Shown: positions 1 through 7,436 of the stretch, piece after piece | Numbering within the stretch: position 1 is the first letter of the stretch | Layout: every line of letters starts with the position of its first letter | Virus record (IMG/VR): IMGVR_UViG_3300033153_003603 | Span: 1-21,603 of that record | Source of the DNA: a virus | Direction: 5' to 3' (one strand) | Length of the DNA stretch: 21,603 nucleotides | Made by a program: the position numbers and the translations under genes | Notes under the pieces: model-generated | Seen by the model: the letters and a program-made list of their open reading frames with translations, nothing else | Databases searched by the model: none | Told to the model about the DNA's origin: nothing

Positions 1-112
1 AATGGTAGACGCAAGGGCGACCGATTACCTCGTTGTACGCTATCGGGACTGGCTTGTATCAAGCCTTGGAAAAGCGAAACACGTATTGCAGGTTCGAATC
101 CTGCCTGTCGCA
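1..112 (+). tRNA. partial tRNA-like sequence (Leu/class II type) with oversized anticodon region
   Basis: The 5' acceptor strand lies before the window. Bases 1-9 read as a class II D-loop (AATGGTAGA), followed by CGC as the 3' half of a D-stem. A perfect T-arm is at 88-104 (GCAGG, loop TTCGAAT, CCTGC), followed by CTGTCGC as the 3' acceptor strand and A112 as discriminator. CCA is not encoded. A five-pair anticodon stem is possible at 14-18 with 63-67 (one G-U), but its loop would be 44 nt instead of 7, and no ordinary anticodon loop with U33 is visible. A short variable arm fits at 74-84. A minus-strand reading of the T-arm gives the RQDSNLQ string often produced by antisense tRNA. An alternative start at 17 (GCGACCG) also pairs with the 3' acceptor strand, with one mismatch. 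It may be a disrupted tRNA, an intron-containing tRNA, or a tRNA-like domain of the structured RNA that follows. Confidence 0.5.
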
Positions 113-117
113 AAATT

Positions 118-413
118 CATCTGCCATGTGCAGAAAGAGCTCGGGGTTCGTTAGACGTAACGAACGCTGGTGGCTTTTGCGGGATGTGCCGATAAACACC
201 CTGCTAAACGTCCTTCTGTGCTGATAAGTATCCTTGGGTACTTCCGCAAGGGTAGGTACAGGAGTCAAGCCCCACGTGGCTCAATGCCCTGGTACCCATT
301 GTGTGAGGGTGCTAGAGTACAGCACGGGTGAACGTCACTACCCGGTCACGTATGCAAAATCGTGTGTGAGTAGTGCGGTGACGGCACGAATCTTACCGTG
401 GGGCTTATTTTTT
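118..413 (+). ncRNA. large structured non-coding RNA (3' portion), candidate GOLLD/ROOL-type ornate RNA
   Basis: This stretch has no credible gene, is richer in G+C than its surroundings and is full of complementary segments. TTCGTTA at 147-153 pairs perfectly with 158-164. AAGTATC at 226-232 pairs with 237-243, and CC-GCAA-GG at 244-251 looks like a GNRA-capped helix. A perfect 10-bp long-range stem joins 267-276 with 397-406 and encloses further hairpins: CAATG/CATTG at 282-286 with 297-301, GTGCT/AGCAC at 309-313 with 321-325, CGGG/CCCG at 325-328 with 341-344, and GTCAC/GTGAC at 345-349 with 378-382. T6 at 408-413 directly after the closing stem suggests a terminator-like 3' end. Large ornate phage RNAs of the GOLLD and ROOL classes are known near phage tRNAs. 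Assignment to either is inference, because I cannot match a covariance model here. The 5' limit is uncertain and may lie before the window. Confidence 0.55.
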
Positions 414-450
414 ATGGAAGGTAAATAATCATGACAATAGGATAACAGCG

Positions 451-630
451 ATGGAATATGATAATCTACCAAGAGAATTAGAATGCCGAATTTTTAAGCG
501 GATAATGAAAATATTTGTTTATACGCACAGTGAAAATGCAATTAAAAGTATAGTCGAGGATGAAATTAAAAAATGGTATAAAGAGCAAGAAATTGTTTCT
601 GTTAAGAGTATCCATGATTGCTGGACATAA
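451..630 (+). CDS. small hypothetical protein (59 aa)
   Basis: An ATG-to-TAA frame of 59 codons follows the structured RNA, with a weak AGGA ribosome site about 8 bases upstream of the start. The product starts MEYDNLPREL and ends HDCWT. It is a mix of charged and hydrophobic residues with a likely helical middle (IKSIVEDEIKKWYKEQE). There is no signal peptide or membrane segment, and I do not recognise a family. The next small ORF begins 22 bases downstream with a better ribosome site, so the two may be co-expressed. Being a short ORF with a weak start signal, it is only moderately certain. Confidence 0.5.
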   Translation: MEYDNLPRELECRIFKRIMKIFVYTHSENAIKSIVEDEIKKWYKEQEIVSVKSIHDCWT

Positions 631-652
631 CAAACAATGGAGGATATAAAAA

Positions 653-844
653 ATGAGAATATTAATTAACATTACAATTGAAAATGATAAAGGAAGAAAA
701 ATTAAGGAAGATAGCTATTTATTGCTTGAATACGATAGATATGACATACAGAGAATGATTTTAGACCGAAGCAATGTAACAGATATATATGAGTTTAAAC
801 TTATTGCAGAACGAGATAATTCCAAATTGCATGGGCTAGAATAG
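653..844 (+). CDS. small hypothetical protein (63 aa)
   Basis: A 63-codon ORF with a good ribosome site (TGGAGGA, seven or eight bases before the ATG). The product starts MRILINITIENDKGRKI, consistent with a beta-strand start, and continues with a charged DRYDIQRMI segment. No membrane segment, cysteine motif or known domain is evident. It lies between a structured RNA and the terminase genes, a place where phages carry fast-changing small genes. The function is unknown. Confidence 0.6.
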   Translation: MRILINITIENDKGRKIKEDSYLLLEYDRYDIQRMILDRSNVTDIYEFKLIAERDNSKLHGLE

Positions 845-896
845 ATGAAATTTATAGATGGAGCTATTTAATATGTGGCTATGGTTGGAGGCAAAA

Positions 897-944
897 ATGA
901 AAAAGAAACAAGACAAAATTCGTAATAATTACAAAAAGAAGTAA
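897..944 (+). CDS. possible 15-residue basic peptide
   Basis: A strong ribosome site (TTGGAGG) lies four or five bases before the ATG at 897. The frame reads MKKKQDKIRNNYKKK and stops at 942-944. Nine of 15 residues are Lys or Arg. An in-frame upstream ATG at 873 would give 23 residues (prefix MWLWLEAK) but has no comparable ribosome site. The strong ribosome site is the only reason to list it, since peptides this short often arise by chance. Confidence 0.3.
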   Translation: MKKKQDKIRNNYKKK

Positions 945-945
945 A

Positions 946-984
946 CAACAGGACAAACACTGTGTCGGTGACCAGTGCCTGTTG
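946..984 (+). ncRNA. strong RNA hairpin upstream of the terminase genes
   Basis: CAACAGG (946-952) pairs perfectly with CCTGTTG (978-984). After a five-base bulge (ACAAA), CACTG (958-962) pairs with CAGTG (973-977), and GTC (964-966) with GAC (970-972) closes a GGT loop. This gives about 15 pairs interrupted by one bulge and one unpaired T. No T run follows, so it is not a standard terminator. It starts two bases after the tiny basic ORF ends. It could stabilise the upstream transcript, be a processing site, or be part of a small RNA. Confidence 0.5.
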
Positions 985-1051
985 GAAATTCAACTAAGGG
1001 GGAAGTATAGCCTTTACCTGAGGAAGAAGATGTAGTGGTAGTGTACTCAAA

Positions 1052-1080
1052 AGCCCGCTGTCTATTAAAGATAGCGGGCT
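1052..1080 (+). terminator. 12-bp hairpin, probable weak terminator
   Basis: AGCCCGCTGTCT (1052-1063) pairs with AGATAGCGGGCT (1069-1080) with one G-U pair and loop ATTAA. The stem is GC-rich at the base. On the + strand it is followed by ATTATT rather than a full T run, so termination may be partial. On the - strand it is followed by TTTT. It sits just before the promoter at 1098-1126, which suggests separation of the RNA/small-gene unit from the terminase unit. Confidence 0.45.
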
Positions 1081-1097
1081 ATTATTAACGGTTAATC

Positions 1098-1126
1098 TAC
1101 ACAATTAAAAAAATTGTTGCTATAAT
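1098..1126 (+). promoter_or_regulatory. sigma70-like promoter before the terminase genes
   Basis: TACACA (1098-1103, four of six matches to TTGACA) is separated by 17 bases from a perfect TATAAT (1121-1126). It lies after the hairpin at 1052-1080 and about 77 bases before the probable small terminase start, so it could drive the head operon. Confidence 0.5.
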
Positions 1127-1202
1127 TATTATATTGTTATATACTAATAGTACTATCAGTAAAACAATTAATAAACAGTATATAAACAAACAAGGTTGTA
1201 AC

Positions 1203-1490
1203 ATGCCGAGACAGTTTGTAAAAGGTGACCCTCGAATTAACCGCAAAGGTAGACCTAAAAAAGAGTTTACAATAACTGATAAAATACGACAGATAATCCA
1301 AGAAAAAGACCCGCAACTGAAAAAGACCTACCTTGAGATTTTTGCTAGTACCGTGATTAAACGTGCAATTAAAGGTGACCCGACGTGTGTAAAATTAGTA
1401 ATGCAGTATATCGATGGTATGCCTACTCAAAGAATAGAAATTAACGATAAACTTGAGGAAGCTATTGAAGCATTTAGAAATATTAAATAA
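1203..1490 (+). CDS. probable terminase small subunit (95 aa)
   Basis: The gene lies directly before the large terminase, where the small subunit that recognises phage DNA for packaging is expected. The product starts MPRQFVKGDPRINRKGRPKK, a basic N-terminus like the short Gly-Arg-Pro-Lys segment seen at the start of phage DUF5681-type proteins. It continues with two helical stretches (ITDKIRQIIQE; LKKTYLEIFASTVIKRAI) and a C-terminal acidic helix (DKLEEAIEAFRNI). I chose ATG 1203 over the in-frame ATG at 1134 because the 23 residues between them are low-complexity (Asn, Thr, Lys) and the 1134 start overlaps the promoter region. The ribosome site is modest (AAGG). The assignment rests mainly on position and size. 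Confidence 0.6.
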   Translation: MPRQFVKGDPRINRKGRPKKEFTITDKIRQIIQEKDPQLKKTYLEIFASTVIKRAIKGDPTCVKLVMQYIDGMPTQRIEINDKLEEAIEAFRNIK

Positions 1491-1503
1491 AGAATAAATT
1501 GAT

Positions 1504-2760
1504 GTGGATTATACAGAAAAGCAGAAAGAAATCATCCGGCACGAGAATAGGCATAAGCCACTTATTACGATTTGCGAGGGTGCGGTTCGGTCTGGTAAAA
1601 CAATCATTAATATTGATCTATTCAACATACATATAGCCGAGAAACGATACAAACACGTTGACTATATTATCACCGGTTATACGATAGGATCGATTGAAAG
1701 AAACGTTATAAAGCCGTGGTCGGAAAGATGGGGGATAAGGCTAAGGTTAGATCAGCATAATCGTTTCGAGCTGTATGGTAATAGAGTAAACTGCTTTGGT
1801 GCTGATAAAGGCGATAGTTACAAACACATGACAGGGTTAACCTCGTATGGGTGGTACGGTACTGAGGTAACACTACAGAACTCGAATACGATAAATGAGG
1901 CGTTTGACAGAACGAGCGGTGATGGGTACAGGATATTCTGGGATATGAACCCGGATTACCCAGAACACCCGATAAAGATTAATTATATCAATCGGTCGGG
2001 TGAGAAACTACAAACAGGCCGGGAGCGAATAAAGGCATGGCATTTTCAGTTAGAGGATAACACGTTTCTAACTGGTGAGTATATAGAGAATCTTAAAAAG
2101 TCGACCCCCAGCGGTGTATGGTATGATCGGAGAATCAAAGGGTTATGGGTTGCCGCTGAAGGGCTTGTGTATGAGGACTGGAATCCGGAGGTACATCTTG
2201 TCGAGCCGTTTAAGATACCCGATGAGTGGCAACGGGTAATCGGTATTGATTGGGGATATACGAATCCTTTTGTTGCGTTGTGGGGTGCTGTTGATCCGGA
2301 CGGAAGACTGTATATCTACCGAGAATATTATAAGAACCAGGTACTGATTAGGGAACATGCAAAGAAGTTACACAGGATGGCGTACCAGGATGGCTGGAAG
2401 GATGAGAAAGGAAAACATTCTCGTGAATACATATTCAATGTTGCTGACCATGATGCGCAGGATAATGCGGAATTAAAAAAGTACGGAATTAATACAAGGC
2501 CGGCGCAGAAGGATGTACAAATCGGTATACAGAAAGTAGCGGAAAGATTGAAGGTTCGGAAAGACGGAAAACCCCGATTAATGATATTCCGGGATTGTGT
2601 TAATCTTAAAAGAGAAATGGGTATGTATCGATGGACAGAACGGAAAGAGGGAAAACCCGTAAAAGAAGAGCCACTAAAAGTTGATGACCACGGGCCGGAT
2701 GCGTTAAGGTATATGGTAATGGAACTTGATAATGAGAGATCACATGGTATATATATCTAA
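1504..2760 (+). CDS. terL: terminase large subunit
   Basis: ATPase-nuclease motor that packages and cuts phage DNA at the portal. The Walker A motif is GAVRSGKT at residues 26-33. The C-terminal RNase H-like nuclease has its acidic residues in VIGIDWGYTNP (Asp249), VADHDAQDN (Asp315) and KVDDHGPDALRY (Asp394/395, Asp399). At 418 residues it has the usual size of PBSX/T4-like phage terminases. The start is a GTG with a weak ribosome site, 13 bases after the small subunit, so coupled translation is likely. An ATG two bases upstream is out of frame. Confidence 0.93.
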   Translation: MDYTEKQKEIIRHENRHKPLITICEGAVRSGKTIINIDLFNIHIAEKRYKHVDYIITGYTIGSIERNVIKPWSERWGIRLRLDQHNRFELYGNRVNCFGADKGDSYKHMTGLTSYGWYGTEVTLQNSNTINEAFDRTSGDGYRIFWDMNPDYPEHPIKINYINRSGEKLQTGRERIKAWHFQLEDNTFLTGEYIENLKKSTPSGVWYDRRIKGLWVAAEGLVYEDWNPEVHLVEPFKIPDEWQRVIGIDWGYTNPFVALWGAVDPDGRLYIYREYYKNQVLIREHAKKLHRMAYQDGWKDEKGKHSREYIFNVADHDAQDNAELKKYGINTRPAQKDVQIGIQKVAERLKVRKDGKPRLMIFRDCVNLKREMGMYRWTERKEGKPVKEEPLKVDDHGPDALRYMVMELDNERSHGIYI

Positions 2761-2778
2761 TTATAGCAGGGCGAGAAT

Positions 2779-4083
2779 ATGGGAATAAAGAACAGATTAA
2801 TGACGATATTCAGAAGACAAGAAAGGAAACAGGATGGGAAAGCTATTGGTGCAGGATGGAATCAGGTAGCAACGGTTATGCCGCAGGGTGATACTTTTCT
2901 GCACTTCCTGAGTTTGGCGAGTGAAGAGGATTATCCACAGTACATAAGAATACAAGACCCGTACCTTGATAATTCATGGGTATTTGCAGCAATACAGGTT
3001 ATGGCAATTAACATGGCGCAGGTACCTTTTAAACTTTATAACGGTGAGAATGAGATCGAGGAAAGCGGGCAATATATGTGGTTGTGGAGGCTTTTTAACA
3101 ATGTTGCGCCTTATTACAATCGGTATGCTTTGATCGAGAGTATACCGTTGTGGCTGTCGTTAAGGGGCGAAGTATTTTGGAGAATAATTCGGAGTGATCT
3201 AACTGGGCGGACACCGACAAGAATACGAATATTAGAGCCCGATTATATGCGGGAAATTGTACGGGATGGTGAAATCGTACAATGGGTGTATGAGCCTGTT
3301 AGAGGAAATAAAGATTTTATCGATCCGATAGATATAATACAATTCAAATACTACAATCCGTACAATCGATTCAGGGGATTGTCACCGTTGACGGCGGCAA
3401 TGCTTGGGTTGCATATCGATTATTCGGCCGCCGCTTTCAACTATTACTTCTTCAATAACCAGGCGACACCGGGCGGTGTTCTCACAACCCCTTCAGAAAC
3501 AATTACCGACAAAGAAAAGGATGCTATTGAATTACGATGGAAAAAGAAACATCGGGGGCTGAAGCGTACCGGGATAATGGCGGTGTTAAGCCATGGTGCG
3601 AAGTACGAGCAGATATCACTTGCACAAAAAGACATTGAGTATATCAATCAAAAGAAATGGGCAAGAGAAGAAGTATTTGCTGTGTTAATGGTTCCGCCGG
3701 CGTTGTGTCAGGTTCTCGAATACGCGTCGATAAAATCAAACATTAAAGAGCAGAGAATACAACTTTACGAGAACAATCTCATACCGAAGATGAAGATGGT
3801 AGAGGATACATTAAGGACTGATTTCTTTGGTAGAGAAAAGCTGATGGGGATAATGGGACGGTTCGACCTTGAGCAGGTCGAGGCGTTGAAAGAAAACCTA
3901 ACAGAGAAAATCAAACATGCCCGGTTGTTATGGCAGATGGGATTTACAGCGAACGAGATAAATGAACGATTACAGTTAGGATTTGAGGATAAGCCGTGGC
4001 GGGATCAGTGGTGGACGACAGGAAACATGATGCCGATATCAGGGGATGGTTCAGAAAAAAGTGAAAGAGGCCAAAGAGACTAA
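2779..4083 (+). CDS. portal protein, HK97-like
   Basis: A 434-residue protein in the slot of the portal, the ring at one capsid vertex through which DNA passes and to which the terminase docks. Family-typical stretches are PYLDNSWVFAAIQVMAINMA near residues 55-75, PLWLSLRGEVFWRI, a proline-rich IRILEPDYM and IQFKYYNPYNRFRGLSPLTAA. They are followed by the helical wing/stem region (SIKSNIKEQRIQLYENNLIP). This order fits the lambda/HK97 portal family. The ribosome site is GGGCGAG before the ATG. Its end overlaps the next gene by 38 bases. Confidence 0.9.
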   Translation: MGIKNRLMTIFRRQERKQDGKAIGAGWNQVATVMPQGDTFLHFLSLASEEDYPQYIRIQDPYLDNSWVFAAIQVMAINMAQVPFKLYNGENEIEESGQYMWLWRLFNNVAPYYNRYALIESIPLWLSLRGEVFWRIIRSDLTGRTPTRIRILEPDYMREIVRDGEIVQWVYEPVRGNKDFIDPIDIIQFKYYNPYNRFRGLSPLTAAMLGLHIDYSAAAFNYYFFNNQATPGGVLTTPSETITDKEKDAIELRWKKKHRGLKRTGIMAVLSHGAKYEQISLAQKDIEYINQKKWAREEVFAVLMVPPALCQVLEYASIKSNIKEQRIQLYENNLIPKMKMVEDTLRTDFFGREKLMGIMGRFDLEQVEALKENLTEKIKHARLLWQMGFTANEINERLQLGFEDKPWRDQWWTTGNMMPISGDGSEKSERGQRD

Positions 4084-4864
4084 AGATAAAATATTTGACA
4101 GGGAATATACGGAAGGCAAGAAGATATGGAAACGGTTAATACGTAGAGTAACACCGATTGAAAATGAATATGCAAAAAAGCTACAGGATTACTTTTACAA
4201 GATAAGGCAAGATGTATTGAGCAAGATACTTGGCGAAAAGAGTGTTCTGAAGAAAGAGATAAAAGCAGGTGGATATGATGTAAACGAATTATTGTTTTCA
4301 ACGGAATATGATGCTATAATACAAGAAATAAGCAGGGGTAGTTTTGAGAAAGCGTATAGTTTGGGAATTGAATCAGTTGGTATCGAGACGACATTCAGTT
4401 TGACAAATGTACGGGCAATTGGTTCGCTGTCAAAAAGAATTAGGGCGATAAAAGAAATAAACGAAACGGTAAGGGAGCAGTTGTTGACGACAATGCAACC
4501 TATACTGAAAGAGGGATTGCGAGAGGGTTTAGCGTATGATACAGTTGCAGGGAAACTGGCAGAAGCGGCGAGAGGGGTATTGAATAATGCACGGAATCGG
4601 GCGAAAACCATTGCTCGTACTGAGATAAATGGAGCTATGAATCAGGCAAGGTATGATACGATGAAAGAAACAGGAATAGAGAAACACCGGTGGACAACGA
4701 GCCTTGATACGAAAGTACGTGATAGTCATTTAATGCTTGAAGGACAGGTGCGGTCGGTAGATGAATATTTCGATAACGGGTTACAATTTCCGCACGATCC
4801 GGCGGGTGATCCGGCAGAAGTCATTAATTGCAGGTGTATAGCAGTACCGGTTACAAATGAATAA
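4046..4864 (+). CDS. head morphogenesis protein, SPP1 gp7 / Mu gpF family
   Basis: Minor head protein thought to act in capsid assembly or DNA ejection, usually encoded just after the portal, as here. The N-terminal two thirds are helical and charged. The C-terminal domain (about residues 185-270) carries the family signature: ARTEINGAMNQAR, then HRWTTSLDTKVRDSH, a conserved Gly-Gln, FPHDPAGDP and finally VINCRC. The ATG at 4046 directly abuts AGGGG, which is too close for that ribosome site. GTG at 4061 is an alternative start. The start overlaps the portal C-terminus by 38 bases in another frame, suggesting coupling. Confidence 0.85.
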   Translation: MVQKKVKEAKETKDKIFDREYTEGKKIWKRLIRRVTPIENEYAKKLQDYFYKIRQDVLSKILGEKSVLKKEIKAGGYDVNELLFSTEYDAIIQEISRGSFEKAYSLGIESVGIETTFSLTNVRAIGSLSKRIRAIKEINETVREQLLTTMQPILKEGLREGLAYDTVAGKLAEAARGVLNNARNRAKTIARTEINGAMNQARYDTMKETGIEKHRWTTSLDTKVRDSHLMLEGQVRSVDEYFDNGLQFPHDPAGDPAEVINCRCIAVPVTNE

Positions 4865-4891
4865 AAGAGAGAGAAAAAGGGGAAAATTAAA

Positions 4892-6082
4892 ATGGGAAAA
4901 ATAGAGAAAGCATTAGTTAAATGCGAGATTAAAAAAACAGGTGAGAACGAATATAGTTTTATAATGAGTGATGAGACCATTGACCGGGATGGTGAGATAA
5001 TAAAGGTCGATGGATGGGATATTAAAAACTACAAATCAAACAATATCCTGTTATGGGGACACAGGCATGATATTCCGGGAATTGGTGTTGTCGGTAAAGT
5101 GTTAAAAGAGGATGGGAAACTTGTTGCTAAAAAGGTTCGGTTCGCTTCGCCCGGTATTTATGAACTTGCCGATACGATACATGGATTGGTAGATGATGGG
5201 GTTCTGAAAGCTGTATCAGTAGGGTATATGCCAGTAGAGAGAGAATACCCGGAAATGGAAGATAATAATAAAAAGAAGAAGCCGAGAGTAGTAACGAATA
5301 AGGCTGAACTTTACGAATTGTCTATCGTGAACGTGGGATCGAATCCGAATGCATTGATGACGGTAAAATCGGCCGAGGCGAAAGCACAAAAAGGCTACAC
5401 AGGTGATCCGGCGCAATACCTCGTAGAGGTAATGAATAAGCGGGTGATAAGTTATGCGGGTGCTCACAGCGGTGGAACACCGAAAGCATCGAGAGATGCT
5501 GAATGGGACGCAGCGGCTGAAGTTTCAAAGGCCGATGTCGATGATCTTAAAATAATGTGTGCCTGGATGGATAGTGAAAATCCGGACATAAAATCAAGTT
5601 ACAAGTTTCCTCATCACAAAGCAAGCGGACAACATGCGGTTGTGTTCAGGGCCTGCGCAGCTGCTATTGCTGTTCTAAACGGCGCAAGAGGGGGAGCGAA
5701 TATTCCAAGCGCTGATAGGAAAGGGGTATATAATCATGTAGCAAAACATATCAGGGATGATTTCGATGCTGAACCTGCACCATTGAAGAGCATAGAGGAA
5801 ATCGAAAATGACCCGTATAATATTCTATTGAACGAAATCAATGTATTGAAAAATGAAATCAAAAATGACATTGAAGAGTTGAAAGAAGTATTGAAAGAAA
5901 ATGAAATGAAATGGCAGAGTAGGCTTGAGAGGGGTAAATACAATAGTATTCTGGCAGTGGATGATAAAATAGATAATACATCCGACAAAGCTGCAGAAAA
6001 ACAGAATAAAATAGGGTTATTGTTCAAAGAGCCTGCAACGCTAACGACAATCTTAAAAACAGGAGATGGTAAAAATGAGTGA
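4892..6082 (+). CDS. HK97-type prohead protease with extra C-terminal module and coiled coil
   Basis: The serine protease domain (family U35) occupies about residues 1-163: ETIDRDGEII, then GHRHD with the likely catalytic His57 or His59, AVSVGYMP with Ser109, and ELYELSIVNVGSNPNALM. The enzyme cleaves capsid scaffold or delta domains inside the prohead and then itself. At 396 residues it is longer than a minimal protease (roughly 200). Residues about 186-298 form a separate module with an acidic lead, KFPHHKASG, VLNGARGGANIP and DRKGVYNHVAKHIRDDF. Similar blocks are known in other phage capsid-region proteins, but their function is unclear to me. Residues 305-350 are coiled-coil-like and could act as scaffold. 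The ribosome site is GGGG eight or nine bases before the ATG. The end overlaps the capsid gene start. Confidence 0.88.
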   Translation: MGKIEKALVKCEIKKTGENEYSFIMSDETIDRDGEIIKVDGWDIKNYKSNNILLWGHRHDIPGIGVVGKVLKEDGKLVAKKVRFASPGIYELADTIHGLVDDGVLKAVSVGYMPVEREYPEMEDNNKKKKPRVVTNKAELYELSIVNVGSNPNALMTVKSAEAKAQKGYTGDPAQYLVEVMNKRVISYAGAHSGGTPKASRDAEWDAAAEVSKADVDDLKIMCAWMDSENPDIKSSYKFPHHKASGQHAVVFRACAAAIAVLNGARGGANIPSADRKGVYNHVAKHIRDDFDAEPAPLKSIEEIENDPYNILLNEINVLKNEIKNDIEELKEVLKENEMKWQSRLERGKYNSILAVDDKIDNTSDKAAEKQNKIGLLFKEPATLTTILKTGDGKNE

Positions 6083-7352
6083 CTCAAATAAAAACATTTT
6101 CGCAATGATCGAGGACATGCGAAAGAAAGGTGAAAATGCTACAACTGAAGACCTCTGGAATGTCATTGAGGAAATGCAGAAAGGGCATGAGGACTATCAG
6201 CAAAAGAAAGATGCTGAAGTTGAGACATTGAACAAGACAATCGCAGAAATCATCGAGAAAGCGACAAAGGAAAAAGATAATCACCTAATCAAACCGCCAC
6301 AGAAAAACGGTGGATTCTTGAAGGCGGTTATGGATAACGACATGCTTGGTATTGAGAAATACGGCGGTCGATTTTCGAGGAAGGGTGATCCCTGGGATGA
6401 CAAGGACGATTGGAACAAGTTTATCGGTATGAATGACGCACAGCAGAAGGCGGCGCTTGGTACGGTTCTAAGGGGTGATGCTACTACTGGATCATATCTT
6501 GTACCTGCAGAATGGTACAGTGAAGTGATGAGGATTGCCGCGCAGACAAGCCAGATGATGGGTAAGGTAACGACAATACCGATGCCGGCGAGGACAATGT
6601 ATCTACCGACTGGTGGAACAGGGATTACTCTTGCATGGCCGAGTGATGAAACAACGGCTAAGAGTGAAACCAATCCTACTGTCGGACAGGAAACACTATC
6701 GGCGAAAACCTGTGCCGCATGGATGACATGGACTGAGGAACTCGAGGAAGATTCAATCGTGAATCTTGTACAGTATTTTCAGATGTTGTTCGGTGAGGCC
6801 TGGGCACAAGAGTTTGACAAACAGGTGCTTTATTCGAATGCATCACCGTTTACCGGGATTGCTTATGATAGCGGATGTTCAATCAGGAATATGGCGGCAG
6901 GCAAGACATCTTTTGCGGATGTTGAACTTGACGATTTGATCGACATGGAAAATGATATCTCAACGGCTGGTGGTGAAGGTGCACTCGTTAATGCTGTCTG
7001 GATTATGAGCAGATATACCTTCAATATTCTCAGGAAATTACGAACGGATGACGGAGAATATATCTATCAGAAGGCGGCAGATGGCGTACCGGCTACTATC
7101 TGGAATCGCCCGTATATTATCAGCGATCAGATGCCGGGTAGCTCGAGTGATGCGGTGGATACTCCGTTTCTGATTCTCGGAAATCCGAAATACGTTGCAC
7201 ATGGTGAGAGAGTTGGAATGGAGTTTAAGGTGTACCGCGATACGATTCGGAACGTAGACTATGACCAGATATTCTTGAGGTTCCGAATTCGGGCAGGTTT
7301 TGTTGTTGCTGTAGAAGAGGCTTTTGCAGTACTCGAAACAGCGGCAAGTTAA
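6075..7352 (+). CDS. major capsid protein, HK97 fold
   Basis: A 425-residue shell protein next to the prohead protease. Residues about 5-75 form a charged helical region (LWNVIEEMQKGHEDYQQKK and on), like the delta domain that acts as internal scaffold and is removed by the protease. From about residue 120 the mature shell begins (AALGTVLRGDATTGSYLVPAEW), followed by a predicted A/P-domain region with KCAAWMTWTEELEED-like helix and a C-terminal FRIRAGFVVAVEEAFAVLET strand. I chose ATG 6075 because AGGAG lies about nine bases upstream. The upstream in-frame ATG at 6066 sits inside that site. The start overlaps the protease stop. Confidence 0.9.
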   Translation: MSDSNKNIFAMIEDMRKKGENATTEDLWNVIEEMQKGHEDYQQKKDAEVETLNKTIAEIIEKATKEKDNHLIKPPQKNGGFLKAVMDNDMLGIEKYGGRFSRKGDPWDDKDDWNKFIGMNDAQQKAALGTVLRGDATTGSYLVPAEWYSEVMRIAAQTSQMMGKVTTIPMPARTMYLPTGGTGITLAWPSDETTAKSETNPTVGQETLSAKTCAAWMTWTEELEEDSIVNLVQYFQMLFGEAWAQEFDKQVLYSNASPFTGIAYDSGCSIRNMAAGKTSFADVELDDLIDMENDISTAGGEGALVNAVWIMSRYTFNILRKLRTDDGEYIYQKAADGVPATIWNRPYIISDQMPGSSSDAVDTPFLILGNPKYVAHGERVGMEFKVYRDTIRNVDYDQIFLRFRIRAGFVVAVEEAFAVLETAAS

Positions 7353-7359
7353 TAGATGA

Positions 7360-7400
7360 GCGAATTGTTAATTCGCAGGGTTGAGGGGGCTCCGGCCCCC
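7360..7400 (+). promoter_or_regulatory. two tandem hairpins after the capsid gene
   Basis: GCGAATT (7360-7366) pairs perfectly with AATTCGC (7370-7376) around GTT. Nine bases later GGGGGC (7385-7390) pairs with GCCCCC (7395-7400) around TCCG. No T run follows either stem, so full termination is unlikely. Placed right after the capsid stop codon, they may protect the 3' end of capsid mRNA or act as a partial attenuator that lowers downstream expression. Confidence 0.55.
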
Positions 7401-7436
7401 GATATTACCCCATCAAAATAAACGAGGTAAAGAAAA

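Noticed and set aside
33-428. Overlapping open frames on both strands (33-224 +, 59-268 -, 234-428 +)
   Set aside because: They cover the tRNA-like sequence and structured RNA, have no ribosome sites, and the minus frame contains the RQDSNLQ string typical of an antisense tRNA T-arm.
4195-4611. Minus-strand open frame of 138 codons
   Set aside because: Lies wholly inside the Mu F-like head gene and has a low-complexity, Ser/Ile/Phe-rich product with no ribosome site. It is a shadow.
5734-6105. Minus-strand open frame of 123 codons
   Set aside because: Opposite the coiled-coil end of the protease gene. Its Ser/Phe-rich product mirrors Glu/Lys codons on the + strand.
7385-7400. GGGGGC/GCCCCC hairpin as a rho-independent terminator
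   Set aside because: No T run follows, and downstream head-tail genes lack another promoter, so full termination would silence them.
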